A stretch of 64,000 nucleotides of DNA from Nitrosomonas sp. Nm33 (GCF_900107265.1 NZ_FNPJ01000005.1:1-64000); one strand, 5' to 3'. Counted from the first letter of the stretch, positions 27,668-38,166 are shown. The notes: generated by a model not told the origin, from the sequence alone. Translations and numbers: made by a program.

Positions 27668-30409
27668 CTAATGCGCCTGTTCCCAATTATTACCCACACC
27701 CACTTCGACTCGAAGGGGCACATTAAGTTTGCTGACATTTTCCATTAAATCTGGCAATACATGTTTTACAATATCGACTTCTTCATTAGGTACTTCCAAG
27801 ACTAATTCATCGTGAACCTGCATGATGAGCTTGCTGTGCATTTTTTCCTTTATCAGCCATTCATGCACAGCAATCATTGCAAGCTTAATGATATCTGCTG
27901 CAGTGCCTTGCATGGGTGCATTGATAGCGGCACGCTCCGCTGCCAGTTTACGATTGTGATTGGCGCTGTTGATTTCCGGCAGCCATAATCGACGACCAAA
28001 TACAGTCTCGACATATCCTTTCTCCCTGGCCTGCAATCGGATTCTCTGCATATATTCAGCGACCCCGGGATAACGTGCGAAATAGCGATCGATATAAATA
28101 CGCGCGGCACTACGCTCAATTCCTAATTGGGTTGCCAGACCATAATCAGACATACCATAAATGAGTCCAAAATTGATTACTTTGGCATAGCGACGCTGTT
28201 CCTGATCAACCTGACCCTGCGATATGCCAAACACTTCCGCTGCAGTGGCACGGTGAATATCCTCATCGGCAGCAAATGCTTTAAGCAACCCATTATCCTG
28301 AGAGATATGCGCCATGATGCGCAATTCAATCTGAGAATAATCCGCCGAAATAATACGACTACCAGGGGGTGCTATGAATGCTTCCCGAATACGTCGACCT
28401 TCCTGCCTGCGGACCGGTATATTTTGTAAATTTGGGTCATTGCTAGCCAACCTGCCGGTTACGGCAACCGCCTGCGCATAAGTGGTATGTACCCGATGGG
28501 TATTGTTATCCACCATTAAAGGTAATTTATCCGTGTAAGTCGACTTAAGTTTGGCCAGGCCACGATATTCAAGCAGAATCTTAGGTAGCGGATAATCGAG
28601 CGCGAGTTGCTGTAAAACGTCTTCATCGGTCGATGGTGAGCCTTTGGGTGTTTTCTTGATAACCGGTAATTTAAGCTGGTTAAATAAAATTTCCTGGATT
28701 TGTTTGGTCGAATTCAAATTAAATGCTTGCCCGGCAATCAAACAAGCCTGCTGTTCCAGCGCCAGTAATTGCTTTTCCAGCTCACGGCTTAGCGCCTGGA
28801 GAAGGTCCACATCCAGCAACACCCCATTACGCTCGATCTGAAATAACACATTGAGTAACGGCATCTCGATATGGCGATAAATATAGTCGAGTTGTGTTTG
28901 ACATGCCATCTTCGGGTATAAGTATTGATGCAATTGCAGCGTAATATCAGCATCTTCTGCTGCATAGCGCGTCGCCTCATCAAGCATGACCTGATCAAAT
29001 CCAATCCGACTGACACCTTTACCCGTTACTTCATCATAGGTAATCGTTTTTACACCTAAATGGCGCAATGCCATGCTATCCATATTGTGCGGATGATGGG
29101 ATTCCAGCACATACGATTGCAGCAAGGTATCATGCGCAATACCATTCAGACTGATGCCACGATTAGCAAAAACATGTTTGTCGTATTTCAGATTCTGCCC
29201 AACTTTCAATTTTGCTGGATTCTCAAGCCAGGATTTCATTTTGCTCAACACAAAATTGATATTTAATTGTTGTGGCGCACCAGGAAAACAGTGAGTAAGT
29301 GGCAAATAAGCTGCTTGACCCGGTTCAATACATAACGAAATTCCTACCAATTGCGCCTGCAGTGGATTCAAACCAGTCGTTTCAGTATCGAGCGAAACCA
29401 ATGGTGCTGTATCGCAATGCGCAAGCCATTTGTTCAACTGATCTTCCGTAAGAATAGTTTCATAAGCAACTGATGTGATTTCACTGGATATGGATGCTGC
29501 TGCACTGATTTGCTCTTGCTGTGCAGCAGCTAGTGGATCTGACTGAGCAGAGCCAGATTGCTTATTCTGCTGCAGCTCACGTAACCAGGTTTTAAAGTCC
29601 AGGCGTTCAAAGAGTGTTACCAGCTTTTGAGTATTCTGCGGTCTAACCACCAGATCTTCCCAATCAGTTGAAAGATTCACATCACACTTAATCGTCAGTA
29701 ATGTGCGTGATATCTCTAACCAAGGCATTGCTTTGCGCAGATTTTCTCCGACGACCCCACCTATTTCACTGGCATGCGCGATGATATTATCCAGGCTGCC
29801 GTACTGGGTCAGCCACTTCACTGCAGTTTTAGGTCCCACTTTCTCAACCCCTGGAATATTATCCGTGCTGTCACCTACCAGCCCCAGGTAATCGAGTATC
29901 TGCGCAGGCATTACGCCAAACTTCTTCAATACCCCCGCCTCATCCAGAATCTCATTGCTCATGGTATTAACGAGTTTGATACCAGAATTTACCAATTGGG
30001 CGATATCTTTATCACCCGTTGAAATAACGCATTGCATACCTGATTGCTCCGCTTTTTTAGCAAGAGTCCCGATCACATCATCTGCTTCAACTCCTTCAAT
30101 TATCAGTAAAGGCCATCCCATTGCCTCGATACATTCGAGCAATGGCGCAATTTGTTCAGACAAATCTGCCGGCATGGAAGGACGATGCGCTTTGTATTGC
30201 GGATAAATATCATCACGAAAAGTTTTGCCTTTTGCATCAAACACGCACGCGCTATAATCTGCGTGGTAATCCTTGTGCAAGCGACGTAACATATTAAGTA
30301 CACCGTAAATTGCGCCAGTTGGCTCATTTTGCCGGTTGCGTAAATCGGGTAGTGCATGAAAAGCACGATATAAATAAGATGAACCATCAACTAACAAAAG
30401 CGTTTTCAT
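27668..30409 (-). CDS. polA: DNA polymerase I
   Basis: 913 residues with all three domains: 5' nuclease (1-~290; GVEADDVIGTLAKKAE, GDSTDNIPGVEKVGPKTA), 3'-5' exonuclease (~325-515; SLDTETTGLNPL keeps the DxE metal site) and polymerase (~530-913; ADYSQIELRIMAHIS motif A and MQVHDELVLEVP motif C). It fills gaps in repair and removes Okazaki primers. Because the exonuclease DxE is intact it should proofread, as the E. coli enzyme does. Its start lies only 16 bases from the divergent LOG gene start. Confidence 0.97.
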   Translation of the reverse strand: MKTLLLVDGSSYLYRAFHALPDLRNRQNEPTGAIYGVLNMLRRLHKDYHADYSACVFDAKGKTFRDDIYPQYKAHRPSMPADLSEQIAPLLECIEAMGWPLLIIEGVEADDVIGTLAKKAEQSGMQCVISTGDKDIAQLVNSGIKLVNTMSNEILDEAGVLKKFGVMPAQILDYLGLVGDSTDNIPGVEKVGPKTAVKWLTQYGSLDNIIAHASEIGGVVGENLRKAMPWLEISRTLLTIKCDVNLSTDWEDLVVRPQNTQKLVTLFERLDFKTWLRELQQNKQSGSAQSDPLAAAQQEQISAAASISSEITSVAYETILTEDQLNKWLAHCDTAPLVSLDTETTGLNPLQAQLVGISLCIEPGQAAYLPLTHCFPGAPQQLNINFVLSKMKSWLENPAKLKVGQNLKYDKHVFANRGISLNGIAHDTLLQSYVLESHHPHNMDSMALRHLGVKTITYDEVTGKGVSRIGFDQVMLDEATRYAAEDADITLQLHQYLYPKMACQTQLDYIYRHIEMPLLNVLFQIERNGVLLDVDLLQALSRELEKQLLALEQQACLIAGQAFNLNSTKQIQEILFNQLKLPVIKKTPKGSPSTDEDVLQQLALDYPLPKILLEYRGLAKLKSTYTDKLPLMVDNNTHRVHTTYAQAVAVTGRLASNDPNLQNIPVRRQEGRRIREAFIAPPGSRIISADYSQIELRIMAHISQDNGLLKAFAADEDIHRATAAEVFGISQGQVDQEQRRYAKVINFGLIYGMSDYGLATQLGIERSAARIYIDRYFARYPGVAEYMQRIRLQAREKGYVETVFGRRLWLPEINSANHNRKLAAERAAINAPMQGTAADIIKLAMIAVHEWLIKEKMHSKLIMQVHDELVLEVPNEEVDIVKHVLPDLMENVSKLNVPLRVEVGVGNNWEQAH

Positions 30410-30425
30410 CTAGAAAAGAACCTCT

Positions 30426-31145
30426 ATGAGCTTGGAAGAAAAACTAAGCGCTGTTATATCTCTTGAGAAACCTTTGCCGACAAAAGAGTCATGGCGCGTA
30501 TTTGGAATCATGTCTGAGTTTGTCGAAGGCGCAGAGCGACTAGAATTTATTCAGCCAGCAGTCAGTATATTTGGGAGCGCACGAACTGAACCAAGTCACC
30601 CTTATTATAAATTAACTGAAGCCATTGCACGGCAATTGTCGGATGCAGGTTTCTCAGTCATTTCGGGTGGTGGCCCAGGCATCATGGAAGCAGCCAACAA
30701 AGGCGCCTTTTATGGCAAGGCTCCCAGCGTCGGCCTTAATATCCAGCTCCCTCATGAGCAACACCGCAATATTTATCAGGATGTCAGCCAAACATTCCGC
30801 CATTTTTTCGCCCGTAAGTATATGTTTGTCAGGTTTGCGACAGCCTATATCGTCATGCCTGGAGGATTTGGTACACTGGACGAACTGATGGAAGCTCTCA
30901 CACTTGTCCAGACTGGCAAAACAAGAAAAATGCCTATTATTTTAGTGTGCTCGGATTTCTGGCGTGGTCTGCTTGATTGGTTTCAGCAAGTGCTCATCCA
31001 CGAAGGTTATATCTTACCAGAAGATATGAATCTAATTCAGATCATTGATGAGCCCGCCGAGATTGTCAATGCCATCTTTCAATATTATGAAACCTCTGGC
31101 TTTGAACCCACAGCTGCCGAGAAGGAAATCCAGCTTAATTTGTAA
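30426..31145 (+). CDS. TIGR00730 (LOG) family Rossmann-fold protein
   Basis: A 239-residue protein with the lysine-decarboxylase-like/LOG motifs SGGGPGIMEAANKGA and PGGFGTLDELMEAL. Characterised relatives are cytokinin-activating or general nucleotide 5'-monophosphate phosphoribohydrolases. The role in this bacterium is unknown; it could recycle damaged nucleotides. It is divergent from polA with a 16-base gap and is followed by the DUF2782 gene 52 bases downstream. Confidence 0.92.
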   Translation: MSLEEKLSAVISLEKPLPTKESWRVFGIMSEFVEGAERLEFIQPAVSIFGSARTEPSHPYYKLTEAIARQLSDAGFSVISGGGPGIMEAANKGAFYGKAPSVGLNIQLPHEQHRNIYQDVSQTFRHFFARKYMFVRFATAYIVMPGGFGTLDELMEALTLVQTGKTRKMPIILVCSDFWRGLLDWFQQVLIHEGYILPEDMNLIQIIDEPAEIVNAIFQYYETSGFEPTAAEKEIQLNL

Positions 31146-31197
31146 TAATTCACTTTGTTTGAGATAGAATGAACGCTACCATTCGCCGGAGATCAGC

Positions 31198-31572
31198 ATG
31201 CAACCTATAAAGACTACTCTATTTTTGTGTGCTATTTGTTTTACGTTGCCTGTATCCGCACAATCTACCCGGAAACCAGCTGATCAACCACCACTTCCCG
31301 AGCTGCCTGATTTAGCGCCCCATAACGGACCAGAACTGCCTGATCTGGGGATCGATTCCTCCCTGGAACCGCAAGTAACAATTAAAGAAGGTAAAGAAGC
31401 GACTGTAGAGGAATATCGGGTCAATGGTCAGTTATATATGATCAAAGTCATTCCTCGCATTGGCAAACCATTCTACCTTTTAAATAAACGCAGTCCTGTG
31501 GGTGAGCCACATCGAGGTGATCTTGAAGGTTATGGTGTAAACGTTCCGATGTGGGAAATTTACAGATTTTAA
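31198..31572 (+). CDS. DUF2782 family periplasmic protein
   Basis: A 124-residue protein with a cleavable signal peptide (ICFTLPVSAQS, cleavage near residue 21), a proline-rich linker (about 25-55) and a conserved C-terminal domain with EYRVNGQLYMIKVIPRIGKP ending in VPMWEIYRF. It fits DUF2782, whose function is unknown. GGAG precedes the ATG. The position between the LOG gene and thrB is a conserved betaproteobacterial arrangement as far as I recall. Confidence 0.88.
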   Translation: MQPIKTTLFLCAICFTLPVSAQSTRKPADQPPLPELPDLAPHNGPELPDLGIDSSLEPQVTIKEGKEATVEEYRVNGQLYMIKVIPRIGKPFYLLNKRSPVGEPHRGDLEGYGVNVPMWEIYRF

Positions 31573-31655
31573 AACTATAAACGTAATCGGCATGAGAAAA
31601 TAATAGCCACGTAAGGCTTAAATCTATTTATTGACGCTTTTTCCATTGTTTACTC

Positions 31656-32609
31656 ATGTCTGTCTTTACTCCGGTTACCAAGGAACAACTATCAATCTGG
31701 CTCCAAGATTATCCACTCGGTACATTGATCGATCTTCAAGGTATCTCATCTGGCATAGAAAATACCAATTATCTGGTTACAACGACGCTTGGCAAATACA
31801 TTCTGACACTGTTTGAGAAACTAACTGCAGCAGAACTCCCCTTCTACCTTAATCTGATGGCTCACTTATCATATCAAGGTATTCCATGTCCCAATCCAAT
31901 TGCTACGCGCGGGCAGAAACTGTTAGGTGAATTGAATGACAAACCGGCCAGTATCGTTACCTTTTTACCTGGTAAATCAGTGACACATCCTACTGTTGAA
32001 CAATGTGCCGAGATTGGGGGAATGTTAGCCAGAATGCACTTAGCTGGCTTATCTTACCCCGTAAAGATGGCCAATCCACGTGGTTTAAAATGGTGGAACA
32101 CGGCAGCAAAAGAAGTAATGCCGTTTCTTACGAAAGAGGAGCAAATATTACTTAGCGAAGAATTGCAATTTCAGGCATTACATCAAACAGAGGTTCTCCC
32201 GCAGGGAGTAATCCATGCTGATCTATTTCGCGACAATGTATTATTCATTAATACATCGATCGGTGGCATTATCGATTTCTATTTTGCGTGTAATGATGCA
32301 TTTTTGTACGACCTTGCTATCACAATCAATGATTGGTGCATATCTGAAGATAGTGTATTAGACGAGATGCGCGCACATGCACTATTAACAGCATATCACC
32401 GCATACGACCTCTGATCAACGAAGAGCAGAAGGCATGGCCACAAATGCTGCGTGCCGGCGCATTACGTTTCTGGATATCGCGTTTATATGATTACTACTT
32501 GCCTCGAGAAGGAGAGCTCACTCATAAGAAAGATCCGACACATTTCAGAGAAGTTTTGAAATATCATCTGACTAATCATTCCAAATTGATGCGAATCTGG
32601 ATTAACTAA
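31656..32609 (+). CDS. thrB: Homoserine kinase (ThrB, HSK2/APH-like fold)
   Basis: 317 residues. It starts [16 protein letters not shown], typical of the betaproteobacterial and pseudomonad homoserine kinases that have the aminoglycoside-phosphotransferase fold rather than the GHMP fold. GIENTNYLV near residue 30 is the nucleotide loop, [13 protein letters not shown] the catalytic loop and IIDFYFAC the metal-binding segment. It phosphorylates homoserine on the way to threonine. thrC is not in the window. MITE copy 6 follows 42 bases after the stop. Confidence 0.94.
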   Translation: MSVFTPVTKEQLSIWLQDYPLGTLIDLQGISSGIENTNYLVTTTLGKYILTLFEKLTAAELPFYLNLMAHLSYQGIPCPNPIATRGQKLLGELNDKPASIVTFLPGKSVTHPTVEQCAEIGGMLARMHLAGLSYPVKMANPRGLKWWNTAAKEVMPFLTKEEQILLSEELQFQALHQTEVLPQGVIHADLFRDNVLFINTSIGGIIDFYFACNDAFLYDLAITINDWCISEDSVLDEMRAHALLTAYHRIRPLINEEQKAWPQMLRAGALRFWISRLYDYYLPREGELTHKKDPTHFREVLKYHLTNHSKLMRIWIN

Positions 32610-32651
32610 TCAACTAAAATAATTTACGTGCTATCTTGATCATTAACCCTA

Positions 32652-32754
32652 ATTCCATTTCCAAATCAGGCATGACGCAAGAGCGAGCCGCAGACAGTAT
32701 AAATAATACGGCAAGATGAAGCTGACAAAGTCAGGTTTGATTTGGAAATGGAAT
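32652..32754 (+). mobile_element. MITE copy 6
   Basis: A complete copy bounded by attccatttccaaatcagg and tttgatttggaaatggaat, with the core cagacagtataaataatacg. It lies between thrB and the BPSS1780-like gene. Confidence 0.88.
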
Positions 32755-32911
32755 AACCAGAAAGGAAATGTGAATAAATGGAAATTCTTCTCCCAGGCAT
32801 AATTTATTAAAATCATCCGTTGTAATTCACATATTTCCAGAAAATAGTGAATATTTCTAGCAAGTTATCAAATTTTCAGATCAATTAACAAAATTTATTG
32901 GAGAGAACAAA

Positions 32912-33691
32912 TTGATAGAAGCTCGACAGGTTCGTGGTAGAGAAGGGTTGCAGTGGATACTGAGTGGTTTTTATTTGTTTCGCTTATCCCCATTTGTCTG
33001 GATATTGCTGTGTTTCACACTCATATTAATCGCCGCTACACTGGAGCTTCTGCCATTGCTCGGAAAATTTATTTTCACGCTCCTTTCTCCAGTTTTTATG
33101 GCTGGAATCATGGTAGGCTGCAAAAGTTTGGAACAGGGTGATCAATTAGAGCTTGGTCATTTATTTCTCGGTTTCAAAAAAAATACAGTACCGCTGATTA
33201 CGATAGGAGGATTTTATCTGATTGGTCAAGTTCTGATAATCGGTGTGTTCATGATGATAGGAGGAAACGCACTGGTCGACATGCTGCTCTATGGAAAAAG
33301 ATTTGGTGAGCATGAACTGATGGGCGTGATGGATAATATTCTGTCTGCATCAATCGTTGGATTGCTGCTGACGGTTCCACTTATGATGGCAATTTGGTTT
33401 GCTCCTTTACTGGTCATGTTCGAGAATATGCCACCTTTTATTGCCATACGAAAAAGCTTTTTTGCCTGTTTGAAAAATGTTATTCCCTTTCAGATCTATG
33501 CCATTGTGCTCATCATACTGGGTGTGCTTGCCATTATGCCTTATGGATTAGGGCTCTTTATTTATATTCCTACTGTATTTGCCTCCATCTACGTCAGTTA
33601 TCAGGATATTTTTCACCCTGAATCCACAGTTATCGACAAAGAAGCTATAGAGAAAAAGGAAAAGGAAGAAGGTACAGAAGGTAACTCATAA
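32912..33691 (+). CDS. BPSS1780-like membrane protein
   Basis: A 259-residue membrane protein with about six hydrophobic segments and a charged C-terminal tail (KEAIEKKEKEEGTEG). The N-terminal pattern IEARQVRGREGLQWILSGFYLF is the hallmark of the BPSS1780 family found in betaproteobacteria; function unknown. The start codon is TTG, supported by GGAGAG 8 bases upstream. It converges on uvrD with 18 bases between stops. Confidence 0.85.
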   Translation: MIEARQVRGREGLQWILSGFYLFRLSPFVWILLCFTLILIAATLELLPLLGKFIFTLLSPVFMAGIMVGCKSLEQGDQLELGHLFLGFKKNTVPLITIGGFYLIGQVLIIGVFMMIGGNALVDMLLYGKRFGEHELMGVMDNILSASIVGLLLTVPLMMAIWFAPLLVMFENMPPFIAIRKSFFACLKNVIPFQIYAIVLIILGVLAIMPYGLGLFIYIPTVFASIYVSYQDIFHPESTVIDKEAIEKKEKEEGTEGNS

Positions 33692-33709
33692 ACCTGCAAA
33701 TGATCTTCA

Positions 33710-35959
33710 TTACAAAGGTGTCAGTTTGGCATATTCCAGCAGGAGCCATTTGGTTCCTGCACGATTGAATTGAACCTGAACTCGCATGTCAGAGCCTTGA
33801 CCCTCATAGTTTATAATTACCCCAGTTCCAAACTTTGCATGCGAAACATTCTGTCCTATACGCCAACCAGATGACTGTTTAGATGACTGTTCTGCTGAAT
33901 CCGAAGCCAATCTTTCCGGCTTCACACCTCTGGCAACCGGCTGCCCCCATGAATTTCTGCTGAGGGGAAATCCTCCCTGCTCATTAACAAATTGAAAAGA
34001 CTCGTTGTTAGCCTTGGATAGTGGCTGTAGCCATTTCAGCAAATGATCTGGTAATTCAGTTATAAATCGCGAAGCAACGTTGTAATGCGTCTGACCATGC
34101 AGCATCCGGCTTTGCGAAAAGCTCAGATATAATCGCCGCCGTGCACGTGTCATCGCCACATACATCAAACGTCGCTCTTCTTCCAGACCATTCACTTCAT
34201 TGCGGCTATTCTCGTGTGGAAACAGCCCTTCTTCCAGTCCGCTCAGAAACACAGTATGGAATTCCAGCCCCTTGGCTGCATGAACAGTCATAAGTTGCAG
34301 GGCATCCTGATGATGATCTGCCTGATGCTCACCTCCTTCGAGTGAGGCATGGGAAAGAAATGCTATCAAACTGTCATCTTCAGCTTCGTGCACAAAGCTA
34401 GTCGCTGCATTGATTAATTCATTCAGATTTTCCAGTCGCTCTGCGCCATCACGCTCCAAACCGTAATAACTCAATAATCCACTATGGGCCAGTATGTAAC
34501 GGATGATCTCGGGTAACGGCAAATTGACACAAGCACGCTGCATCGTCATGATCAAGGTAACAAAGCTTGGAAGTCCTTTTTTTACCTTGCTTTCATCAGA
34601 AATAGCAGCTGTCTCATTGCCACACTTTTTGTGGGCTGCAGCCCATAAGCTCGATTGGTGTAATTTTGCCTCATCCTGCAATTGCTCCAGGCTACGCGCA
34701 CCAATGCCACGGGGTGGGAAATTGATCACCCGTAACAACGCATGATCATCATCAGGATGCGCAATCAATCGCAAATAAGCAAGTGCATGCTTGATCTCCT
34801 GCCGTTCAAAAAAGCGCATGCCACCATAGACTCGATAAGATAATGAAGCATTGAACAGACTATGTTCCAATACACGTGACTGGGCATTGGATCGATATAG
34901 TAAAGCGATATCGGAAAGCGCAACGCCCTCTGAATGAAGCGCTTTGATCTCATCAGCGATAAAGGCAGCTTCATCAAAATCTGTCACAGCGTTATACACA
35001 CGCACGGGCTCACCACACCCTTCAGAAGTCCACAGGTTCTTGCCAAGACGCCCGCGATTGTGTTCTATCAAGGCATTTGCTGCTTCCAGAATATTACCGT
35101 GGGAACGGTAGTTTTGCTCCAGTTTGATAATTTTCTGAATAGCAAAATCACGCTCCAAATCCTGCATATTCCCCGTATGAGCACCCCGGAATGCATAGAT
35201 GCTTTGATCATCATCCCCTACTGCAAATACGACAGCAGATTTCGGTGAATCCACACCTGCCAGTAATTTGAGCCATCGGTATTGCAATCGATTGGTATCC
35301 TGAAATTCATCTACCAGAATATGGCTGAAGCGATCCCAATAATGATTACGCAGAATCTCGTTATGAGTCAGTAATTCGTAGCACCGTAATAGGAGTTCGG
35401 CAAAATCAACGATACCTTCCCGCATACACAATGTTTCATACACGTGGTAAAACTCGAGCATCTTGCGAGTGAAACTGTCGTGCGCTTCAACCTGAGACGC
35501 ACGCAACCCCTCTTCTTTTGCATGATTGATAAACCATTGGATCTGCCGAGGTGGAAATGCTTTCTCATCCACTGCAAGATCCTTCAGCAATCGCTTGATA
35601 ACCGCTTGCTGATCGCCTATATCGAGAATTTGAAATGTCTTTGGTAATCCAGCATCCTGATAATGTGCGCGCAACATACGGTGGCACAAGCCATGAAAGG
35701 TTCCGACCCACATTCCGCGCGTATTGATAGGCAGCATAGCAGCAATACGCACCATCATTTCCCTGGCTGCTTTATTAGTAAACGTGACAGCGAGAATACC
35801 GTTTGGACTAACCTGACCTGAATGGATCAGGTAGGCGATACGGGTTGTCAGCACACGTGTTTTGCCACTTCCTGCGCCGGCCAGTATCAGTGCCGATTGA
35901 TGCGGTAATGTGACAGCTTTGTGTTGCTCTGGATTCAATCCAGAAAGTAAGGAAATCAT
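33710..35959 (-). CDS. uvrD: DNA helicase II (UvrD/PcrA type)
   Basis: 749 residues. Superfamily 1A motifs are complete: LAGAGSGKTRVLTTRIAYL (Walker A), VDEFQDTNRLQY (motif II), AVGDDDQSIYAFRGA (motif III), and LMTVHAAKGLEFHTVFLSG and YVAMTRARRRLYLS (motifs V/VI). The C-terminal Tudor-like tail (SHAKFGTGVIINYEG...LLLEYAKLTPL) is the usual RNA-polymerase-binding end of UvrD/PcrA. It unwinds DNA in excision and mismatch repair. It is monocistronic and converges on the BPSS1780-like gene. Confidence 0.96.
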   Translation of the reverse strand: MISLLSGLNPEQHKAVTLPHQSALILAGAGSGKTRVLTTRIAYLIHSGQVSPNGILAVTFTNKAAREMMVRIAAMLPINTRGMWVGTFHGLCHRMLRAHYQDAGLPKTFQILDIGDQQAVIKRLLKDLAVDEKAFPPRQIQWFINHAKEEGLRASQVEAHDSFTRKMLEFYHVYETLCMREGIVDFAELLLRCYELLTHNEILRNHYWDRFSHILVDEFQDTNRLQYRWLKLLAGVDSPKSAVVFAVGDDDQSIYAFRGAHTGNMQDLERDFAIQKIIKLEQNYRSHGNILEAANALIEHNRGRLGKNLWTSEGCGEPVRVYNAVTDFDEAAFIADEIKALHSEGVALSDIALLYRSNAQSRVLEHSLFNASLSYRVYGGMRFFERQEIKHALAYLRLIAHPDDDHALLRVINFPPRGIGARSLEQLQDEAKLHQSSLWAAAHKKCGNETAAISDESKVKKGLPSFVTLIMTMQRACVNLPLPEIIRYILAHSGLLSYYGLERDGAERLENLNELINAATSFVHEAEDDSLIAFLSHASLEGGEHQADHHQDALQLMTVHAAKGLEFHTVFLSGLEEGLFPHENSRNEVNGLEEERRLMYVAMTRARRRLYLSFSQSRMLHGQTHYNVASRFITELPDHLLKWLQPLSKANNESFQFVNEQGGFPLSRNSWGQPVARGVKPERLASDSAEQSSKQSSGWRIGQNVSHAKFGTGVIINYEGQGSDMRVQVQFNRAGTKWLLLEYAKLTPL

Positions 35960-36054
35960 AACTCAGAAAACACAGCGTTGCAGTCTACCCTGCCTGAGGG
36001 TACATGATAAATTATCATAAAACTCACCACCTTCCCCAGGCAGGATTTGAGGAA

Positions 36055-36924
36055 TTATTGTTTACTTTTTGCAGCCAAATCCAGAATCAAGGGTGTCAAA
36101 ATCAATTCAATTGCCAAGCCCATTTTGCCGCCTGGTACGACCATGGTATTGGGGCGTGACATGAATGAATCATGAATCATGTTTAGCAAGAACGGAAAAT
36201 CCACATTCTTGTAATCACGGAAACGGATGACCACCATACTTTCATCCAACGACGGAATCTCACGCGCAATAAAAGGATTGGAGGTATCGACTGTTGGAAC
36301 ACGCTGGAAATTGATATGTGTGCGTGAGAACTGCGGAGTAATGTAGTGTACATAGTCATGCATACGACGCAAAATGGTCTGCGTTACGGCTTCTGCCGAA
36401 TAGCCACGCGCGCTGGTGTCACGGTGGATTTTCTGTATCCATTCGAGATTGACGATAGGTACGACACCCACGAGGAGATCCACATATTTTGATACATCCG
36501 CGGTATCGCTTGTTACACCCCCATGCAAGCCCTCATAAAACAAAAGATCGGTGCCGGGTCCAATTGATTTCCAAGGAGTAAAGGTACCAGGCTTTTGATT
36601 GTAAGGAGCAGCTTCTTCTTCATTATGAAGGTACAAGCGGGTCATACCCGAGCCAGTTTCACCATATTCTTTGAATAAGGCTTCCAGTTTCTCAAATTCA
36701 TTCGCTTCTGGCCCAAAATGGCTGATAGCACGCCCGCCGCTTTTCTCTGAGTCTGCAACTGCGTTTTTCATGGCTTCGCGGTCGTAGCGGTGGAAACTAT
36801 CCCCTTCCACGACAGTGACATTCAGTTTTTCCCGACGAAAGATATGCTCAAAACTATTCTTAACCGTGGATGTGCCAGCACCAGATGAACCGGTCACGGC
36901 AATAACGGGATGTTTTTGCGACAT
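36055..36924 (-). CDS. prk: Phosphoribulokinase
   Basis: 289 residues, the proteobacterial octameric type. It phosphorylates ribulose 5-phosphate to the RuBisCO substrate in the Calvin cycle, so the organism can fix CO2. AVTGSSGAGTSTV is the P-loop, VVEGDSFHRYDR holds the catalytic Asp (~42), and FYEGLHGG and SARGYSAEAVTQTILRRM are family segments. GGAGA lies before the ATG. No RuBisCO or other cbb gene is nearby, so prk is detached from the cbb operon here, as in some nitrifiers. Confidence 0.96.
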   Translation of the reverse strand: MSQKHPVIAVTGSSGAGTSTVKNSFEHIFRREKLNVTVVEGDSFHRYDREAMKNAVADSEKSGGRAISHFGPEANEFEKLEALFKEYGETGSGMTRLYLHNEEEAAPYNQKPGTFTPWKSIGPGTDLLFYEGLHGGVTSDTADVSKYVDLLVGVVPIVNLEWIQKIHRDTSARGYSAEAVTQTILRRMHDYVHYITPQFSRTHINFQRVPTVDTSNPFIAREIPSLDESMVVIRFRDYKNVDFPFLLNMIHDSFMSRPNTMVVPGGKMGLAIELILTPLILDLAAKSKQ

Positions 36925-37368
36925 TTTACTACTATCTCCTTAAATATAAAAAAAATGCTAAATTTCCAGATAGATGATCTCCACGCCACAGAGTTTGCAA
37001 AAACTGTAGCGCGTGGCTGAGAACAAAATAGACAGAACGCAGCGACAAGAAAACGAGTTGACAAGTTTCGATAAAATAAATGCTGCGGATTTCGATAAAA
37101 CGAAGTTTTAATGCAACTACGTTTTGACGTAATTACATCACGTATCAAAAGATAGGCGAAGTGTAAGTATCGCCCGACGCGGCTATCGAGACGTGCAGCT
37201 GATTTTTTCACAAGCTCTCAGGCATTAACCCTGTATGATACCTCCTTTCCACGTTATTTTGCAGATAATCATCTCAAAATATAAATTGGAAAGAATCTAC
37301 CCCGGATATGCTTCCTCCCCAACACCCATACCAGTAAGATAGCTACAAGCTACCAACGTCTGGAATCA
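36925..37368. other. prk upstream region with a direct repeat; no gene
   Basis: No gene is seen in this 444-base gap. The 11-mer tttcgataaaa occurs twice, at 37066-37076 and 37090-37100 (24 bases apart), 142-176 bases upstream of the prk start. It may be a regulator site for prk, for example of CbbR, but the match to a known operator is not established. Confidence 0.4.
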
Positions 37369-38166
37369 TCACTTCATACAATGCGGATTCTTGCCTGCAG
37401 CCCTAGCTTGCTGCTGGAGCTGTTGCGCTTGCGGTAAGCGTGCTTGCAGATCCTCAATCCGCGTAGTATGGGAGGGATGCGTCGAAAGAAATTCGACAGG
37501 ACGCGGACCTTGGCTTGCTTGCGCCATTTTTAACCATAATGTAATGCTTTCCGCGGGATTGAAGCCTGCTTTGGCCATGAGATCCAATCCGATCGTATCG
37601 GCTTCACTTTCATGCAATCTGCTAAAAGGCAAGATGATCCCATACTCTGCGCCGACCCCCAGTAAACCGATCGCAGTCTGGCCCATAGCTGTCTGCGGCG
37701 CTGCCACCGCTTGAACCAAGGCTATGCCAGCTTGGGCACCTAATTGTTGGGACAGGCGCTCATTGCTATGTCTGGCTAAAACATGACCGACTTCATGTCC
37801 GATGACCGCAGCCAATTGATCTTGATTATCAACCAGATTAATCAAACCAGTATATACGCCAATTTTTCTACCTGGTAGTGCAAATGCGTTGAGCGACGGA
37901 TCCTCAAAAACAACAACTTCCCAATTTCCTCCCACTTCTTGTGCAATGGCGCTGGCTACACAATGCACAAACTGATCGTTCTTAACGTTGCGACTGATAG
38001 GTTTTTCATTTTTCAAATTCTGAAATGCCTGCAGTCCCATGCTATCCACCTCTGCATCTGGCATAAAAGCCAATTGTGTTCTGCCAGTTGGTGTTGTGGC
38101 GCATGCAGTCAGAAAAAAAACGAACAATAAAGCATAAAATGGTTTTAAGTATAATTCAGCCATCAT
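37369..38166 (-). CDS. M48 family metallopeptidase lipoprotein
   Basis: 265 residues. A lipoprotein signal (FFLTACATTPTGRTQL, lipid Cys near 22) is followed by a zinc peptidase domain with HEVGH in VIGHEVGHVLARHSNERLSQ and the third zinc ligand in HESEADTIGLDLMAKAGF. LSTHPSHTTRIEDLQ is the conserved end. Relatives (LoiP, YcaL, BepA-like) degrade misfolded outer-membrane proteins in the periplasm. It is divergent from leuS with 117 bases between starts. Confidence 0.93.
   Translation of the reverse strand: MMAELYLKPFYALLFVFFLTACATTPTGRTQLAFMPDAEVDSMGLQAFQNLKNEKPISRNVKNDQFVHCVASAIAQEVGGNWEVVVFEDPSLNAFALPGRKIGVYTGLINLVDNQDQLAAVIGHEVGHVLARHSNERLSQQLGAQAGIALVQAVAAPQTAMGQTAIGLLGVGAEYGIILPFSRLHESEADTIGLDLMAKAGFNPAESITLWLKMAQASQGPRPVEFLSTHPSHTTRIEDLQARLPQAQQLQQQARAAGKNPHCMK

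Noticed and set aside
36894-37211. 105-codon frame upstream of prk
   Set aside because: Overlaps the prk start in another frame, is rich in Ser/Cys/Phe, and has no RBS or family.
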